Shown here piece after piece: positions 6,709 to 14,913 of a stretch of 44,827 nt of DNA. The notes beneath the pieces were generated by a model. That model was not told the origin of the DNA. It saw only the letters and a program-made list of their open reading frames with translations, and did no database searches. Each line of letters opens with the position of its first letter. The first letter of the stretch is position 1. The stretch is from assembly GCA_047605685.1 (NCBI GenBank), contig JASGFF010000013.1:1-44827 (forward strand), given 5' to 3'. This stretch comes from JAUASV01 sp047605685 (GTDB lineage: Bacteria; Actinomycetota; Actinomycetes; Actinomycetales; Microbacteriaceae). Made by a program: the position numbers and the translations under genes.

Positions 6709-9700
6709 CTAGCCGCGCCGCACCGTGAGCTTCGTGTGCCCGGAGCTGTCGGCGGCGGCCAGGGAGCTGCCGCGGTACTTCACCCACACCGAGTAGTGGC
6801 CTTTCTTCAGCCGCGGCAGGGTGACCGTGACGGTGCCCTCGGCACTGGCCCCGATCTTGACCGTCTTGGTCTTCGTGCCGTAGTGCACCACGAGCGTGCC
6901 GGTGGCCCGCACCCCGCCGTTCGCCTTCACCGTGATCTTCACCTTTGCCTTCGAGGAGGTGCTGACCTTCGCGTGGCGCAGCTTCACCGTCGCCGTCGAA
7001 ACCGCCCGGGCGGTGACCGTCGTCGAGCTGGCGTTCGCCGTCTGGTCGGCGGTGCGGGCGGTGACCGTCACGCCGATGCTGCTGCCGGCCAGCGAGGCGC
7101 CGACGTGCAGGCTCGATGCGGTGGCGCCCGCGATCGGGGTGCCGTCCTTCGTCCATTGGTAGCCGTAGCCGAGCACGGCGGTCGACCAGCTGCCCGTGGA
7201 GGCGCGCAGCGTGCTGCCGAGGCGGCCGGTGCCGGTCAGCGTCGGCCGGGCGGTGGCGGTGAGCGTGGCGGCGCTGTCGGTCGGGGTCGGGTTCGCCGCC
7301 GAGGCGATCGTCACGGCGTCGCTCGGGTCGGAGGCCGTCCCCGTCCCGACGATGTTGCTCGCCGACACCGTGAAGCTGTACTGCGCCCCCGGGGTCAGCC
7401 CGGTCACCTCGCAGGAGGTGTCCGTGGTGGTGCACACCGAGTCCGAGTCTGAGCCGACGACATCCACGCTGTAGCCGGTGATGGTGGTGTTGCCGGTGTC
7501 GGCCGGGGCCTGCCAGCTCACGTCGGCGGTGCCGGCGGTCGTCGAAGTGGCGGTCACGGAGGTCGGGGCACCGGGGACGGTGAGGATCGGCTCGTCGTCG
7601 TACATGGCCCCGTACAGCGGGGTGACGGTAAGGCTCTTCACCTCGGCCGTGCCGCCCTCGGAGATCAGCGAGATCCCGTCGGAGCTCGCGTCGGGAAAGA
7701 CCTGGTCGGTGATGGTCCGTTCGCCGTCCTGGGCGAAGACCTGCACCGAGGAGTGGTCGACCCAGATCTGCAGGGTGAGATCGCCGTCGTCATCGAGCGC
7801 GAGGGGGACATCCTCCACGGAGGCGAAGTCCGTCGAGAATGAGCTGTCCCCCGATGCGGTGCGGTCCAGTGACAGCGTGTCATCCGTCGTGTCGTAGAGG
7901 ATCGGCGTGGTCTGCGAGCCGTCGTCGGAGTTGCGCACCGCGATGCCGAATTGCTCCGCGGAGCCCGCCGAGAGCACCGCGTCGATGCGGTACACCGTCC
8001 CGTCGGCGTCGTCGGGCAGGTCCGTGGTGCCCTCGGCGAGCTCGACGGCCGGATAGCTGTAGGCCGCGTAGCTCTTGTCCAGGCTCCACGCCTCGGGGAT
8101 GACGGTGCTGGTGATCTGCGGTGTGCCGTCGATCGTTGTTAGCTGCAGCTCGCGCGGCAGTGTCATGGCGCTGCGCCAGGTGCTGGTGGGGATGCTGCCG
8201 CCGTATTCCCAGTTGTTCATCCAGGCGATGGTGACGCGGCGGTCGGTGATGCCGTTGTAGCTGCCCGCGGCGTAGTAGTCGCGGCCCCAGTCGAGCCAGT
8301 CGTAGGTGTCGATGCGCGGCGATGCGGCCTCGTCCGAGGTCATGAAGTCATCGGCGAGCACGTGCCCCCAGCCGTCGGTGTTGTTGTCGACGATCTCGAT
8401 GTGCGCGGTCTGGCCAGCCAGGTCGGAGACGTCCCAGTTCGCCCAGTCGAGCGCCTCGCTGTCCGCGCCGGTCGCGGTGCGGACGATCTCGTTGTCCACG
8501 ACGAGGTTGACGGTGGTCTCGTCCGAGCGCACCTCGGCGGCGGTGTCGGCGAGCACGACGTTGTCGAGGCCGAGAGATCCCCAGCCGCCGGTCGCCTCGT
8601 CGTCGACGACGATCTGCGCCGTGTCGCCGACGAGGTCGCTGACATCCCAGCTCTTCCAGTTGAGGGCGCCGTTCTCGTCGCCGGCCACCGTGCGGACGAC
8701 CTCGCCCTCGACGACGAGCTCGATCTGCAGCGTCTCGCCGCTGGAGGAGTCCCGGTAGCCGCCGCTGACGAGCATGCTGAGGTAGTCGTTGTCGATGGTG
8801 AAGCTCGGCGAGGTCATCGTGCCGGTGTTGTCGTCGCCGTTCGCGCCGCCCTCGTAGGTGTTGATGAGCTTGTCGCCGAGGTAGTAGGTGCCGCCCGAGG
8901 TCGAGGGGTTGGTGCCGGAGACGAAGTCGCCGGTGAGCGTCCAGCCGTTGTCGGTGAGGCTCTCGGTGTCGGGGTACTCGAAGCCGTCGAAGAGCAGCTC
9001 GCTGTCGGCCGGGGGATCGTTGCCCACCTGCGTGCCGTCGACGTGCGGGTGGTACCCGCCGCCGATGAGGAAGTTGATGTAGTCCTCGTCGATGGTGAAG
9101 TCGGGCGAGTCGAGCGTGCCGAGCGCGGCGTCGTAGCCGAGGAAGCTGTTGACGTAGCCCTCGCCGATCCAGCCGGAGACGGTGTTCTGGCCGTCGAGGG
9201 TCGTGGTCGCCGGCGCGGTACCGAAGGCGGTGCCGGTGGCCGTCCAGTCGTCGTAGCTGCCGTCGTCGAAGTTCTGCATCATGGTGCCGTCGGGCAGGGT
9301 GTCGCTCGCGACGGTCGACTCGGAGGTGAAGGTGGTCCCGTCGAAGTCACCGACGAAGTACTGCGCCCCGGAGCCGCCGGCGACGCCGCCGGGGTTCAGG
9401 TTGACAACCATCACCCACTTCTCGTTCGAGGAGTCGTCGTCGAGCGCGAGCGGGAACAGGTCGGGCATCTCCCAGACACCGCCGGTCGCGTTGGCGGGCC
9501 CGAAGGTGCTCAGGTAGGTCCAGTCGATCAGGTCGGTGGACTTGTAGAACAGCACCTCGTGGTCGGCGGCCTCGACGGTGGCGACCACCCAGTACCCCTC
9601 GCTGCTGTCGCCGCCGTCGTACCAGAACACCTTTGGGTCACGGAAGTTCGTCGAGTCGCGGTCGAGCACCGGGTTCTCGCCGTACTGGGTCCAGGTCTCG

Positions 9701-10197
9701 CCGTCGTCGAGGCTGTAGGCCAGCGACTGTGCCTGGATGCCGCTGTCGTAGGCGGCCGTGTACATGGCGACCATCGGCGGGTTGTCGGCGGTGCCGAGGC
9801 CGGAGGTGTTGTCGCTGTCGACGACGATCGAGCCGGAGAAGATGTCGTAGTCGTCGCCGCCGGCGATGGCCAGCGGCTGCTCCGTCCAGTGCATCAGGTC
9901 GGTGCTGGTCGCGTGCCCCCAGCTCATGTTGCCCCAGGTGGTTCCCTCGGGGTTGTACTGGTAGAAGAGGTGGTAGACGCCGTTGTCGTACACGAGCCCG
10001 TTCGGATCGTTCATCCAGTTCTCGGCCGGCGAGTAGGTGAGGTAGGGGCGGTACTCGTCGCCGCTGTCGGCCGTCGCAGATAGCGGGGCGGCGAGCCCGG
10101 TGCCGAGAGCCAGCGCCACGGCGGCGATGATGGCGGACAGGATGCAGCCCTGCGACCGGCGGGGCCGGCCGGCTGCGGCTGTCACAGGAGATCTCAC
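6709..10197 (-). CDS. Secreted GH32 fructan hydrolase (levanase/inulinase) with nested inserted modules
   Basis: The product has 1162 residues with a signal peptide (hydrophobic about 19-43). The GH32 beta-propeller starts at about 50: nucleophile motif WMNDPNG (Asp64), RDP (186-188) and acid/base EMPD (Glu243). It hydrolyses beta-fructofuranosides such as levan, inulin or sucrose outside the cell. The propeller is interrupted at about 308-622 by a beta-rich module that is itself interrupted (401-552) by a related module. It resumes at SPRIDTYDWLDWGRDYYA (626 on) and is followed by the GH32 C-terminal sandwich (to about 862). An Fn3 domain (about 875-965) and Ig-like/adhesin-type domains complete the protein. 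There is no LPXTG, so it is probably released or held by its accessory domains. The start is GTG. An operator palindrome 26 bp upstream suggests control by the adjacent LacI protein. Levan versus inulin specificity cannot be read from the sequence. Confidence 0.92.
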   Translation of the reverse strand: MRSPVTAAAGRPRRSQGCILSAIIAAVALALGTGLAAPLSATADSGDEYRPYLTYSPAENWMNDPNGLVYDNGVYHLFYQYNPEGTTWGNMSWGHATSTDLMHWTEQPLAIAGGDDYDIFSGSIVVDSDNTSGLGTADNPPMVAMYTAAYDSGIQAQSLAYSLDDGETWTQYGENPVLDRDSTNFRDPKVFWYDGGDSSEGYWVVATVEAADHEVLFYKSTDLIDWTYLSTFGPANATGGVWEMPDLFPLALDDDSSNEKWVMVVNLNPGGVAGGSGAQYFVGDFDGTTFTSESTVASDTLPDGTMMQNFDDGSYDDWTATGTAFGTAPATTTLDGQNTVSGWIGEGYVNSFLGYDAALGTLDSPDFTIDEDYINFLIGGGYHPHVDGTQVGNDPPADSELLFDGFEYPDTESLTDNGWTLTGDFVSGTNPSTSGGTYYLGDKLINTYEGGANGDDNTGTMTSPSFTIDNDYLSMLVSGGYRDSSSGETLQIELVVEGEVVRTVAGDENGALNWKSWDVSDLVGDTAQIVVDDEATGGWGSLGLDNVVLADTAAEVRSDETTVNLVVDNEIVRTATGADSEALDWANWDVSDLAGQTAHIEIVDNNTDGWGHVLADDFMTSDEAASPRIDTYDWLDWGRDYYAAGSYNGITDRRVTIAWMNNWEYGGSIPTSTWRSAMTLPRELQLTTIDGTPQITSTVIPEAWSLDKSYAAYSYPAVELAEGTTDLPDDADGTVYRIDAVLSAGSAEQFGIAVRNSDDGSQTTPILYDTTDDTLSLDRTASGDSSFSTDFASVEDVPLALDDDGDLTLQIWVDHSSVQVFAQDGERTITDQVFPDASSDGISLISEGGTAEVKSLTVTPLYGAMYDDEPILTVPGAPTSVTATSTTAGTADVSWQAPADTGNTTITGYSVDVVGSDSDSVCTTTDTSCEVTGLTPGAQYSFTVSASNIVGTGTASDPSDAVTIASAANPTPTDSAATLTATARPTLTGTGRLGSTLRASTGSWSTAVLGYGYQWTKDGTPIAGATASSLHVGASLAGSSIGVTVTARTADQTANASSTTVTARAVSTATVKLRHAKVSTSSKAKVKITVKANGGVRATGTLVVHYGTKTKTVKIGASAEGTVTVTLPRLKKGHYSVWVKYRGSSLAAADSSGHTKLTVRRG

Positions 10198-10222
10198 GGT
10201 GCATGCCCTTCATTGCGCAGCG

Positions 10223-10240
10223 GTTGACATCGGTGTCAAC
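10223..10240. promoter_or_regulatory. LacI-type operator before the GH32 gene
   Basis: GTTGACATCGGTGTCAAC is an 18-bp palindrome with one mismatch pair. Its core matches the palindrome at 11525-11538 in front of the transporter genes. It lies 26 bp upstream of the GH32 start codon, overlapping the likely promoter. Confidence 0.75.
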
Positions 10241-10385
10241 ATCATGAATGTAGCCGCGAGTTCCGGATGTCGCAAGCCGGGCCCCGGCCGGCGGCGGCCC
10301 GACACTCCCCGATCGTCCCGCGCGATCATCCGTACGGGTGGGCTCGGGCGGGTGGCCTCGTGCGGACGGGCTCGGGCGGGCGGCG

Positions 10386-11465
10386 TCAGACGGGCGGGCG
10401 GATCTCCCCCGAGCCGCGAGCCAGCAGATCGACGCCGACGACGGTGTCGCGCGGCTCCGTCCGATCGCCGTCCAGCCTCGCGAACAGCCGCTCCGCGGCG
10501 ATGCGGCCGATCTCGGCGGGGCGCTGGGCGAGCACGGTGACGCCGGGGCTGAGCAGATCGCCCAGCTCGATCTCATCGAAGCCGACGACGGCCACCTCCC
10601 GCTGGCGGGAGAGCCGCTGCAGTGCGCGCACGGTGCCCTCGGTGATCAGGTTCTGGCTGCTGAAGATCGCGGTCGGCACCGTGGGCGAGCCGAACAGTCG
10701 GTAGATGGCGGCCTCGGCATGCTCGGGCGAGCCGATGTCGGTGACGATCATGGCCGGATCCGCGGGGATGCCGAACTCCGCCAGGGCGTCGAAGAAGCCG
10801 TAGCGGCGCTCGGCCGCGGTCCAGATGTCGATCCGGTCGAAGAGCCCGGCGACTCGGCGATGACCGAGGCTGAGCATGTGACGGGTCGCCTGCCGCGCTC
10901 CGTCGCGGTTGTCGGAGCGCACGATGTCGGCGCTGTATCCCGTCGGTCGCCGGTCGATGAAGACGATCGGCACCCGTGCCGGCACGAGCTCGCTGATGTA
11001 CTCCTGCGACCCCGCGGCACAGGTCAGGATGAGGGCGTCTACCTTGCGCCGCACGAAGGCCTGGACGGCGGCCGCCTCCCGTGCGGGGTCCTCATCGAGG
11101 CTGCTGGCGAACACCGCCACGTCGCGGGCCGCGGCGGCGTCCTCGATCGCCCGGTGGATCACCGCCGAGAACGGGTTCTCCACGCTGCCCAGTAGCAGAC
11201 CGATGGTGCGAGTGCGGGTGACCGTGCGCTTGAGATTGCTTGCGGTCGCGTCCGGCGACCACTGCAGCGCCTCGATCGCCCGGAGCACCCGGGAGGTCAT
11301 CGCCGCGGACACATTGGGCTCGCCGTTGATCACCCGGGAGACCGTCTTGGTGCCTACCCCGGCGTGCTGGGCGACCTCGCGGATCGTCACCTTGTGCGGG
11401 CGGGCCGCCGTGCCCCTCGCGAGGGACTGGCCTGGTGCAAGGGACTGCGAGCTTGCGTCGACCAA
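10386..11465 (-). CDS. LacI-family transcriptional regulator of the fructan locus
   Basis: The product has about 359 residues. The helix-turn-helix HKVTIREVAQHAGVGTKTVS with the hinge region following is typical of LacI. The rest is a periplasmic-binding-protein-like effector domain (IGLLLGSVENPFSAVIHRA ... VAVVGFDEIELGDLLSPGVTVL). It probably binds a sugar such as fructose or a phosphorylated derivative and controls the flanking GH32 and transporter genes through the two palindromes (inference from position and match). The start is uncertain: TTG at 11465, with an AGGAGG about 13 nt upstream, or a GTG at the V of VTIREVAQ. Confidence 0.9.
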   Translation of the reverse strand: MVDASSQSLAPGQSLARGTAARPHKVTIREVAQHAGVGTKTVSRVINGEPNVSAAMTSRVLRAIEALQWSPDATASNLKRTVTRTRTIGLLLGSVENPFSAVIHRAIEDAAAARDVAVFASSLDEDPAREAAAVQAFVRRKVDALILTCAAGSQEYISELVPARVPIVFIDRRPTGYSADIVRSDNRDGARQATRHMLSLGHRRVAGLFDRIDIWTAAERRYGFFDALAEFGIPADPAMIVTDIGSPEHAEAAIYRLFGSPTVPTAIFSSQNLITEGTVRALQRLSRQREVAVVGFDEIELGDLLSPGVTVLAQRPAEIGRIAAERLFARLDGDRTEPRDTVVGVDLLARGSGEIRPPV

Positions 11466-11524
11466 CGCGGCACCTGACCCCTCCTGGCTTGCGCATCCGG
11501 ATCAAGCGTAGTAAACAAATCCCG

Positions 11525-11538
11525 TGACACCGGTGTCA
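11525..11538. promoter_or_regulatory. LacI-type operator before the sugar transporter
   Basis: TGACACCGGTGTCA is a perfect 14-bp palindrome between the divergent LacI gene and the binding-protein gene. It shares its half-sites with the GH32 operator (TTGACAnCGGTGTCAA). Its position suits both autoregulation and control of the transporter operon. Confidence 0.8.
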
Positions 11539-11589
11539 ATCCGGCACCGCGACCAAAGTAGTTCGCATTCACTCGGGAAAAGGACAGCA

Positions 11590-12699
11590 ATGAAGCATCC
11601 CTCCTCGCGCGGTCGTTCGCGCGTGCTCACTATCACCGCCGCCACGGGCGCCGCGGTGCTCGCCCTGTCGGCCTGCTCCGCCGACGGCGGATCGGACGGC
11701 AGCTCCTCCAACTCCGACGACGCGATCGGCGTCTCGCTCATCGTCAAGACCACGAGCAACCCCTACTTCGTCGCGATGGAGGACGCGGCGACCGCCGAGG
11801 CCGCCAAGACGAACGTCGACCTGACGCTCGCCGCCGGCAAGAAGGACGGCGACACCGACACCCAGATCCAGGCGATCGAGAACGCCATCTCCCGCGGCGA
11901 CAAGGGCATCCTCATCACGCCAAACGGCTCGGCCGTCAACAACGAGATCGCGAAGGCGCGCGCGGCGGGCCTCTACGTCATCGCCCTCGACACCGCCCCC
12001 GACCCGGCCGACACCGTCGATATCACCTATGCGACCGACAACTTCGCCGCCGGCGAGTCCATTGGCGAGTGGACGGCGGCCCAGCTGGGCGGCAAGAAGG
12101 CCGTCATCGCGATGCTCGACCTGTTCTCCGACCAGGTGGTCTCTGTCGACATCGACCGCGACCACGGCTTCCTCACCGGCATGGGCATCGATCCGGGCGA
12201 CGACAGCACGAACGGCAATGAGGCATCCAGCGGCAGCTACACCGGCGGCGACGGCGGCGAATACGAGATCGTCGGGCACCAGGCGTCCCAGGGCGCCGAG
12301 GACGGCGGCCGCACCGCGATGGAGACGCTGCTGTCGAAGAACCCCGACATCAACGTCGTCTATACGATCAACGAGCCGGCGGCCTACGGCGCCTACCAGG
12401 CGCTCAAGGCGGCCGGCAAGGAGTCGGACGTGCTGCTGGTGAGCATCGACGGCGGCTGCACCGGCGTCGGCTACGTGAAGGACGGGATCCTCGGGGCGAC
12501 CGCGCAGCAGTACCCCTCGAAGATGGCGGCCCTCGGCATGGACGCCATCGTCCAGATCGCCTCGGGCGGGGCGACGCCCAGCACGAGCGAGGGCCTCGAC
12601 TTCTACGACACCGGTTCCCAGCTGGTCACCGACCAGGCCGTCGATGGCCTCGACAGCATCGACTCGACGGCAGCCGAGGACACCTGCTGGGCCAACTGA
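11590..12699 (+). CDS. Sugar ABC transporter substrate-binding lipoprotein (fructose/ribose type)
   Basis: The product has 369 residues: a signal peptide with lipobox LSAC (lipidated Cys29), an Asp/Ser-rich linker, then a type I periplasmic binding fold of the ribose/fructose cluster (IGVSLIVKTTSNPYFVAMEDAA, LITPNGSAV, DINVVYTINEPAAYGA, SIDGGCTGVGYV). It captures sugar outside the membrane and passes it to the permease encoded next. Start ATG has AAAGGA 6 nt upstream. It is the first gene of a transporter-ABM-kinase operon. Fructose is the likely ligand given the GH32 enzyme and sugar kinase (inference); FrcB of rhizobia is the closest type I recall. Confidence 0.9.
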   Translation: MKHPSSRGRSRVLTITAATGAAVLALSACSADGGSDGSSSNSDDAIGVSLIVKTTSNPYFVAMEDAATAEAAKTNVDLTLAAGKKDGDTDTQIQAIENAISRGDKGILITPNGSAVNNEIAKARAAGLYVIALDTAPDPADTVDITYATDNFAAGESIGEWTAAQLGGKKAVIAMLDLFSDQVVSVDIDRDHGFLTGMGIDPGDDSTNGNEASSGSYTGGDGGEYEIVGHQASQGAEDGGRTAMETLLSKNPDINVVYTINEPAAYGAYQALKAAGKESDVLLVSIDGGCTGVGYVKDGILGATAQQYPSKMAALGMDAIVQIASGGATPSTSEGLDFYDTGSQLVTDQAVDGLDSIDSTAAEDTCWAN

Positions 12700-12713
12700 C
12701 CCGGCCATCCACC

Positions 12714-12746
12714 GGGGCGGGCGGGACATCCCCTCCCGCCCGCCCC
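12714..12746 (+). terminator. Intercistronic hairpin between binding protein and permease
   Basis: Thirteen perfectly paired bases (GGGGCGGGCGGGA with TCCCGCCCGCCCC) enclose a 7-nt loop, with no following T run. Such hairpins often protect or partly terminate the upstream message, so that binding protein is made in excess over the permease. Confidence 0.6.
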
Positions 12747-12773
12747 ACTCCCCGAGACGCGTTAGGAGCCCCC

Positions 12774-13841
12774 GTGACCCCCAGCGACAAGGCCAGCCAG
12801 CCCGCCACCGGCGGCTCACCGCTGACCACAGCGGCGTTGGATCTGGCGAGCCACTTCATCAACCGCAGCACGCCGCTGACCCGCGCCCGCAGCGTGCTGT
12901 ACCGCTATCCGGCGATCAGCCCGGCGCTCGTGCTCGTCGCGGCCGTCGTCGTGTTCGGCGTCATCAATCCACGTTTCATCGCGCCCGCCAACCTCTCGCT
13001 CATCACCCAGCAGGTCGCCGTCATCGGCACCCTGGGCGTGGCCGAGACCCTGGTCATCCTCACCGCCGGCATCGACCTCTCCGTCGGGGCGGCAATGGTG
13101 CTGAGCTCGGTGACCAGCGCGGGCCTGGTCGCGAGCACCGGCCTGCCCGGGATCGTGGCGCTCGCGATCGGCGTGCTCGTCGGTCTCGCCACCGGTGCAC
13201 TCAACGGCGTGCTGGTGACCCGCCTGCATCTGCCGCCGTTCATCGTCACCCTCGGCACGCTGAGCGTCTTCACCGCGCTGTCGCTGCTGGCCTCCAACGG
13301 CGCCACCGTGCAGGGCACCGAGCTGCCGGGGCTTGTCATCGCCACCGGCGACACCATCGGCATCCTCGGCGTGCAGGTCACCTACGGCGTGCTGCTGATG
13401 GTGCTGCTCTACCTCACGCTCTGGTTCACCCTGTCCCGCACCGCCTGGGGGCGTCACGTCTACGCCGTCGGCGACGACAAGGAGGCGGCGCGGCTGACCG
13501 GCATCCGGGTCAACCGCGTGCTGCTGAGCGTCTACCTCACCGCCGGCGTCATCGTCGGCCTCGCCGCTTGGATCCAGATCGGCCGCGACTTCGGCTCCAG
13601 CCCGAACGCGGCCACCGACGCCAACCTCAACGCCATCACCGCCGTCGTGATCGGCGGCACCAGCCTGTTCGGCGGCCGCGGCAACGTCTGGGGCACCCTG
13701 CTCGGTGCGCTCATCGTCGGCGTGTTCCGCAACGGCCTCTCCCTCGCCGGCCTCGACGTGCTCTACCAGAACCTCGCCGTCGGAGTGCTGGTCATCGCTG
13801 CGGTCTCCGTCGACCAGTGGATCCGAAAGGCACGCAATTGA
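12774..13841 (+). CDS. Sugar ABC transporter permease (FrcC/RbsC type)
   Basis: The product is a membrane protein of 355 residues with about eight to ten hydrophobic helices. It matches the branched-chain/ribose permease family (AETLVILTAGIDLSVGA; IGGTSLFGGRGNVWGTLLGALIVGVF, the glycine-rich coupling region). It forms the pore for the sugar captured by the upstream lipoprotein. Start GTG has TAGGAG in front. The stop overlaps the ATPase start as TTGA. Confidence 0.92.
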   Translation: MTPSDKASQPATGGSPLTTAALDLASHFINRSTPLTRARSVLYRYPAISPALVLVAAVVVFGVINPRFIAPANLSLITQQVAVIGTLGVAETLVILTAGIDLSVGAAMVLSSVTSAGLVASTGLPGIVALAIGVLVGLATGALNGVLVTRLHLPPFIVTLGTLSVFTALSLLASNGATVQGTELPGLVIATGDTIGILGVQVTYGVLLMVLLYLTLWFTLSRTAWGRHVYAVGDDKEAARLTGIRVNRVLLSVYLTAGVIVGLAAWIQIGRDFGSSPNAATDANLNAITAVVIGGTSLFGGRGNVWGTLLGALIVGVFRNGLSLAGLDVLYQNLAVGVLVIAAVSVDQWIRKARN

Positions 13842-14614
13842 CTGACACCACGACAGAGCGCACGCCGGTCCTCTCTGCCCGTCGCCTGGTGAAGACCTAC
13901 GGGCACGTCGTCGGGCTCGACGGCGTCAGCCTTGAGCTCTATCCCGGCGAGGTGCTCGCGATCATCGGCGACAACGGCGCCGGCAAGACCACCCTGATCA
14001 AGTGCCTGACCGGGGCCGAGGTGCCCGACGAGGGCGAGCTCTTCCTGGACGGCAGGCCCGTCGTCTTCCGGCGCCCGCAGGACGCCCGGGATGCCGGGAT
14101 CGAGACGGTGTACCAGTCGCTGGCCGTCTCGCCCGCCCTCGATGTCGCCACGAACATGTATCTCGGCCGAGAGCTGCGCAAGCCCGGACCGCTCGGCTCG
14201 ATCCTGCGGGTGGTGGATGCCAAGACCATGCGCGCCCGCGCCCAGCAGGAGCTCGCCGAGCTCGGCATCACCACGCTGCAGGACGTCACCGTGCCCATCG
14301 AGAACCTCTCCGGCGGCCAGCGTCAGGCGGTCGCGGTGGCCCGGGCCGCGGCCTTCGGCTCGAAGGTCGTCCTGCTCGACGAGCCGACCGCCGCCCTCGG
14401 CGTGCGGGAGTCGAACCAGGTGCTCGACCTGATCAAGCGACTGCGTGATCGTGGAGTGCCGGTGATCCTGATCAGTCACAACATGCCGCACGTGTTCGAG
14501 GTGGCCGACCGCATCCACATCCAGCGGCTCGGCAAGCGCGCCGGCACGATCACCCCGCAGACCCACTCGATGACTGAGGCCGTCGCCATCATGACCGGAG
14601 CGCTGTCGGCATGA
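13838..14614 (+). CDS. Sugar ABC transporter ATP-binding protein (single domain, FrcA type)
   Basis: A 258-residue single ABC domain: Walker A GDNGAGKT (44-51), signature LSGGQ (157-161), Walker B with DEPT (178-184) and H-loop ISHNM. It drives import through the preceding permease. Single-domain ATPases of this sort are typical of fructose (Frc) systems, whereas ribose and xylose systems usually have a doubled domain. This supports fructose as the substrate. The start is TTG, overlapping the permease stop, with GAAAGG upstream. The end overlaps the next gene as ATGA. Confidence 0.9.
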   Translation: MTDTTTERTPVLSARRLVKTYGHVVGLDGVSLELYPGEVLAIIGDNGAGKTTLIKCLTGAEVPDEGELFLDGRPVVFRRPQDARDAGIETVYQSLAVSPALDVATNMYLGRELRKPGPLGSILRVVDAKTMRARAQQELAELGITTLQDVTVPIENLSGGQRQAVAVARAAAFGSKVVLLDEPTAALGVRESNQVLDLIKRLRDRGVPVILISHNMPHVFEVADRIHIQRLGKRAGTITPQTHSMTEAVAIMTGALSA

Positions 14615-14913
14615 GCGGTCACCGCTACCTGTCCGCGACGATCGACGCCCTGCCCGGGCACGAGGAGGCCGTGTGCGCGCTGCTGCGCGACTACGCGCGC
14701 GCCGTGCGGACCGAGCCGGGCAGCCTGCGCTTCGAGGTGCACACTATCGAGGGGCGTACCGGGGCCTTCGCCGTCTACGAGCAGTACTGCTCCTCGGAGG
14801 CATTCGAGGCGCACATGGGGACCGCCCACTGCGCCGAGTTCAATCGAGCGCTCGCACCGCTCGTCCAGGGCGGCGCCTCGATGCTGACGCTGCTGACGGC
14901 GATCGACGTATGA
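14611..14913 (+). CDS. Small ABM-fold protein (antibiotic biosynthesis monooxygenase-like)
   Basis: The product has 100 residues. The pattern of an opening strand, a helix with LLRDYARAVRTEPGSLRFEVH, and then FAVYEQYCSSEAFEAHMGTAHCAEF matches the dimeric alpha-beta-barrel ABM/YgiN family. Members include small quinol monooxygenases, and the fold is shared with sugar mutarotases such as RhaM. It is translationally coupled on both sides (ATGA overlaps), so it belongs to the sugar operon. A monooxygenase role is hard to fit here; a mutarotase-like or repair role is possible but unproven. Confidence 0.8.
   Translation: MSGHRYLSATIDALPGHEEAVCALLRDYARAVRTEPGSLRFEVHTIEGRTGAFAVYEQYCSSEAFEAHMGTAHCAEFNRALAPLVQGGASMLTLLTAIDV

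Noticed and set aside
8362..10083. A 573-codon plus-strand frame opposite the GH32 gene
   Set aside because: It is antisense to a gene with full catalytic motifs, and its composition (Val/Asp/Gly/Arg runs) is that of a shadow.
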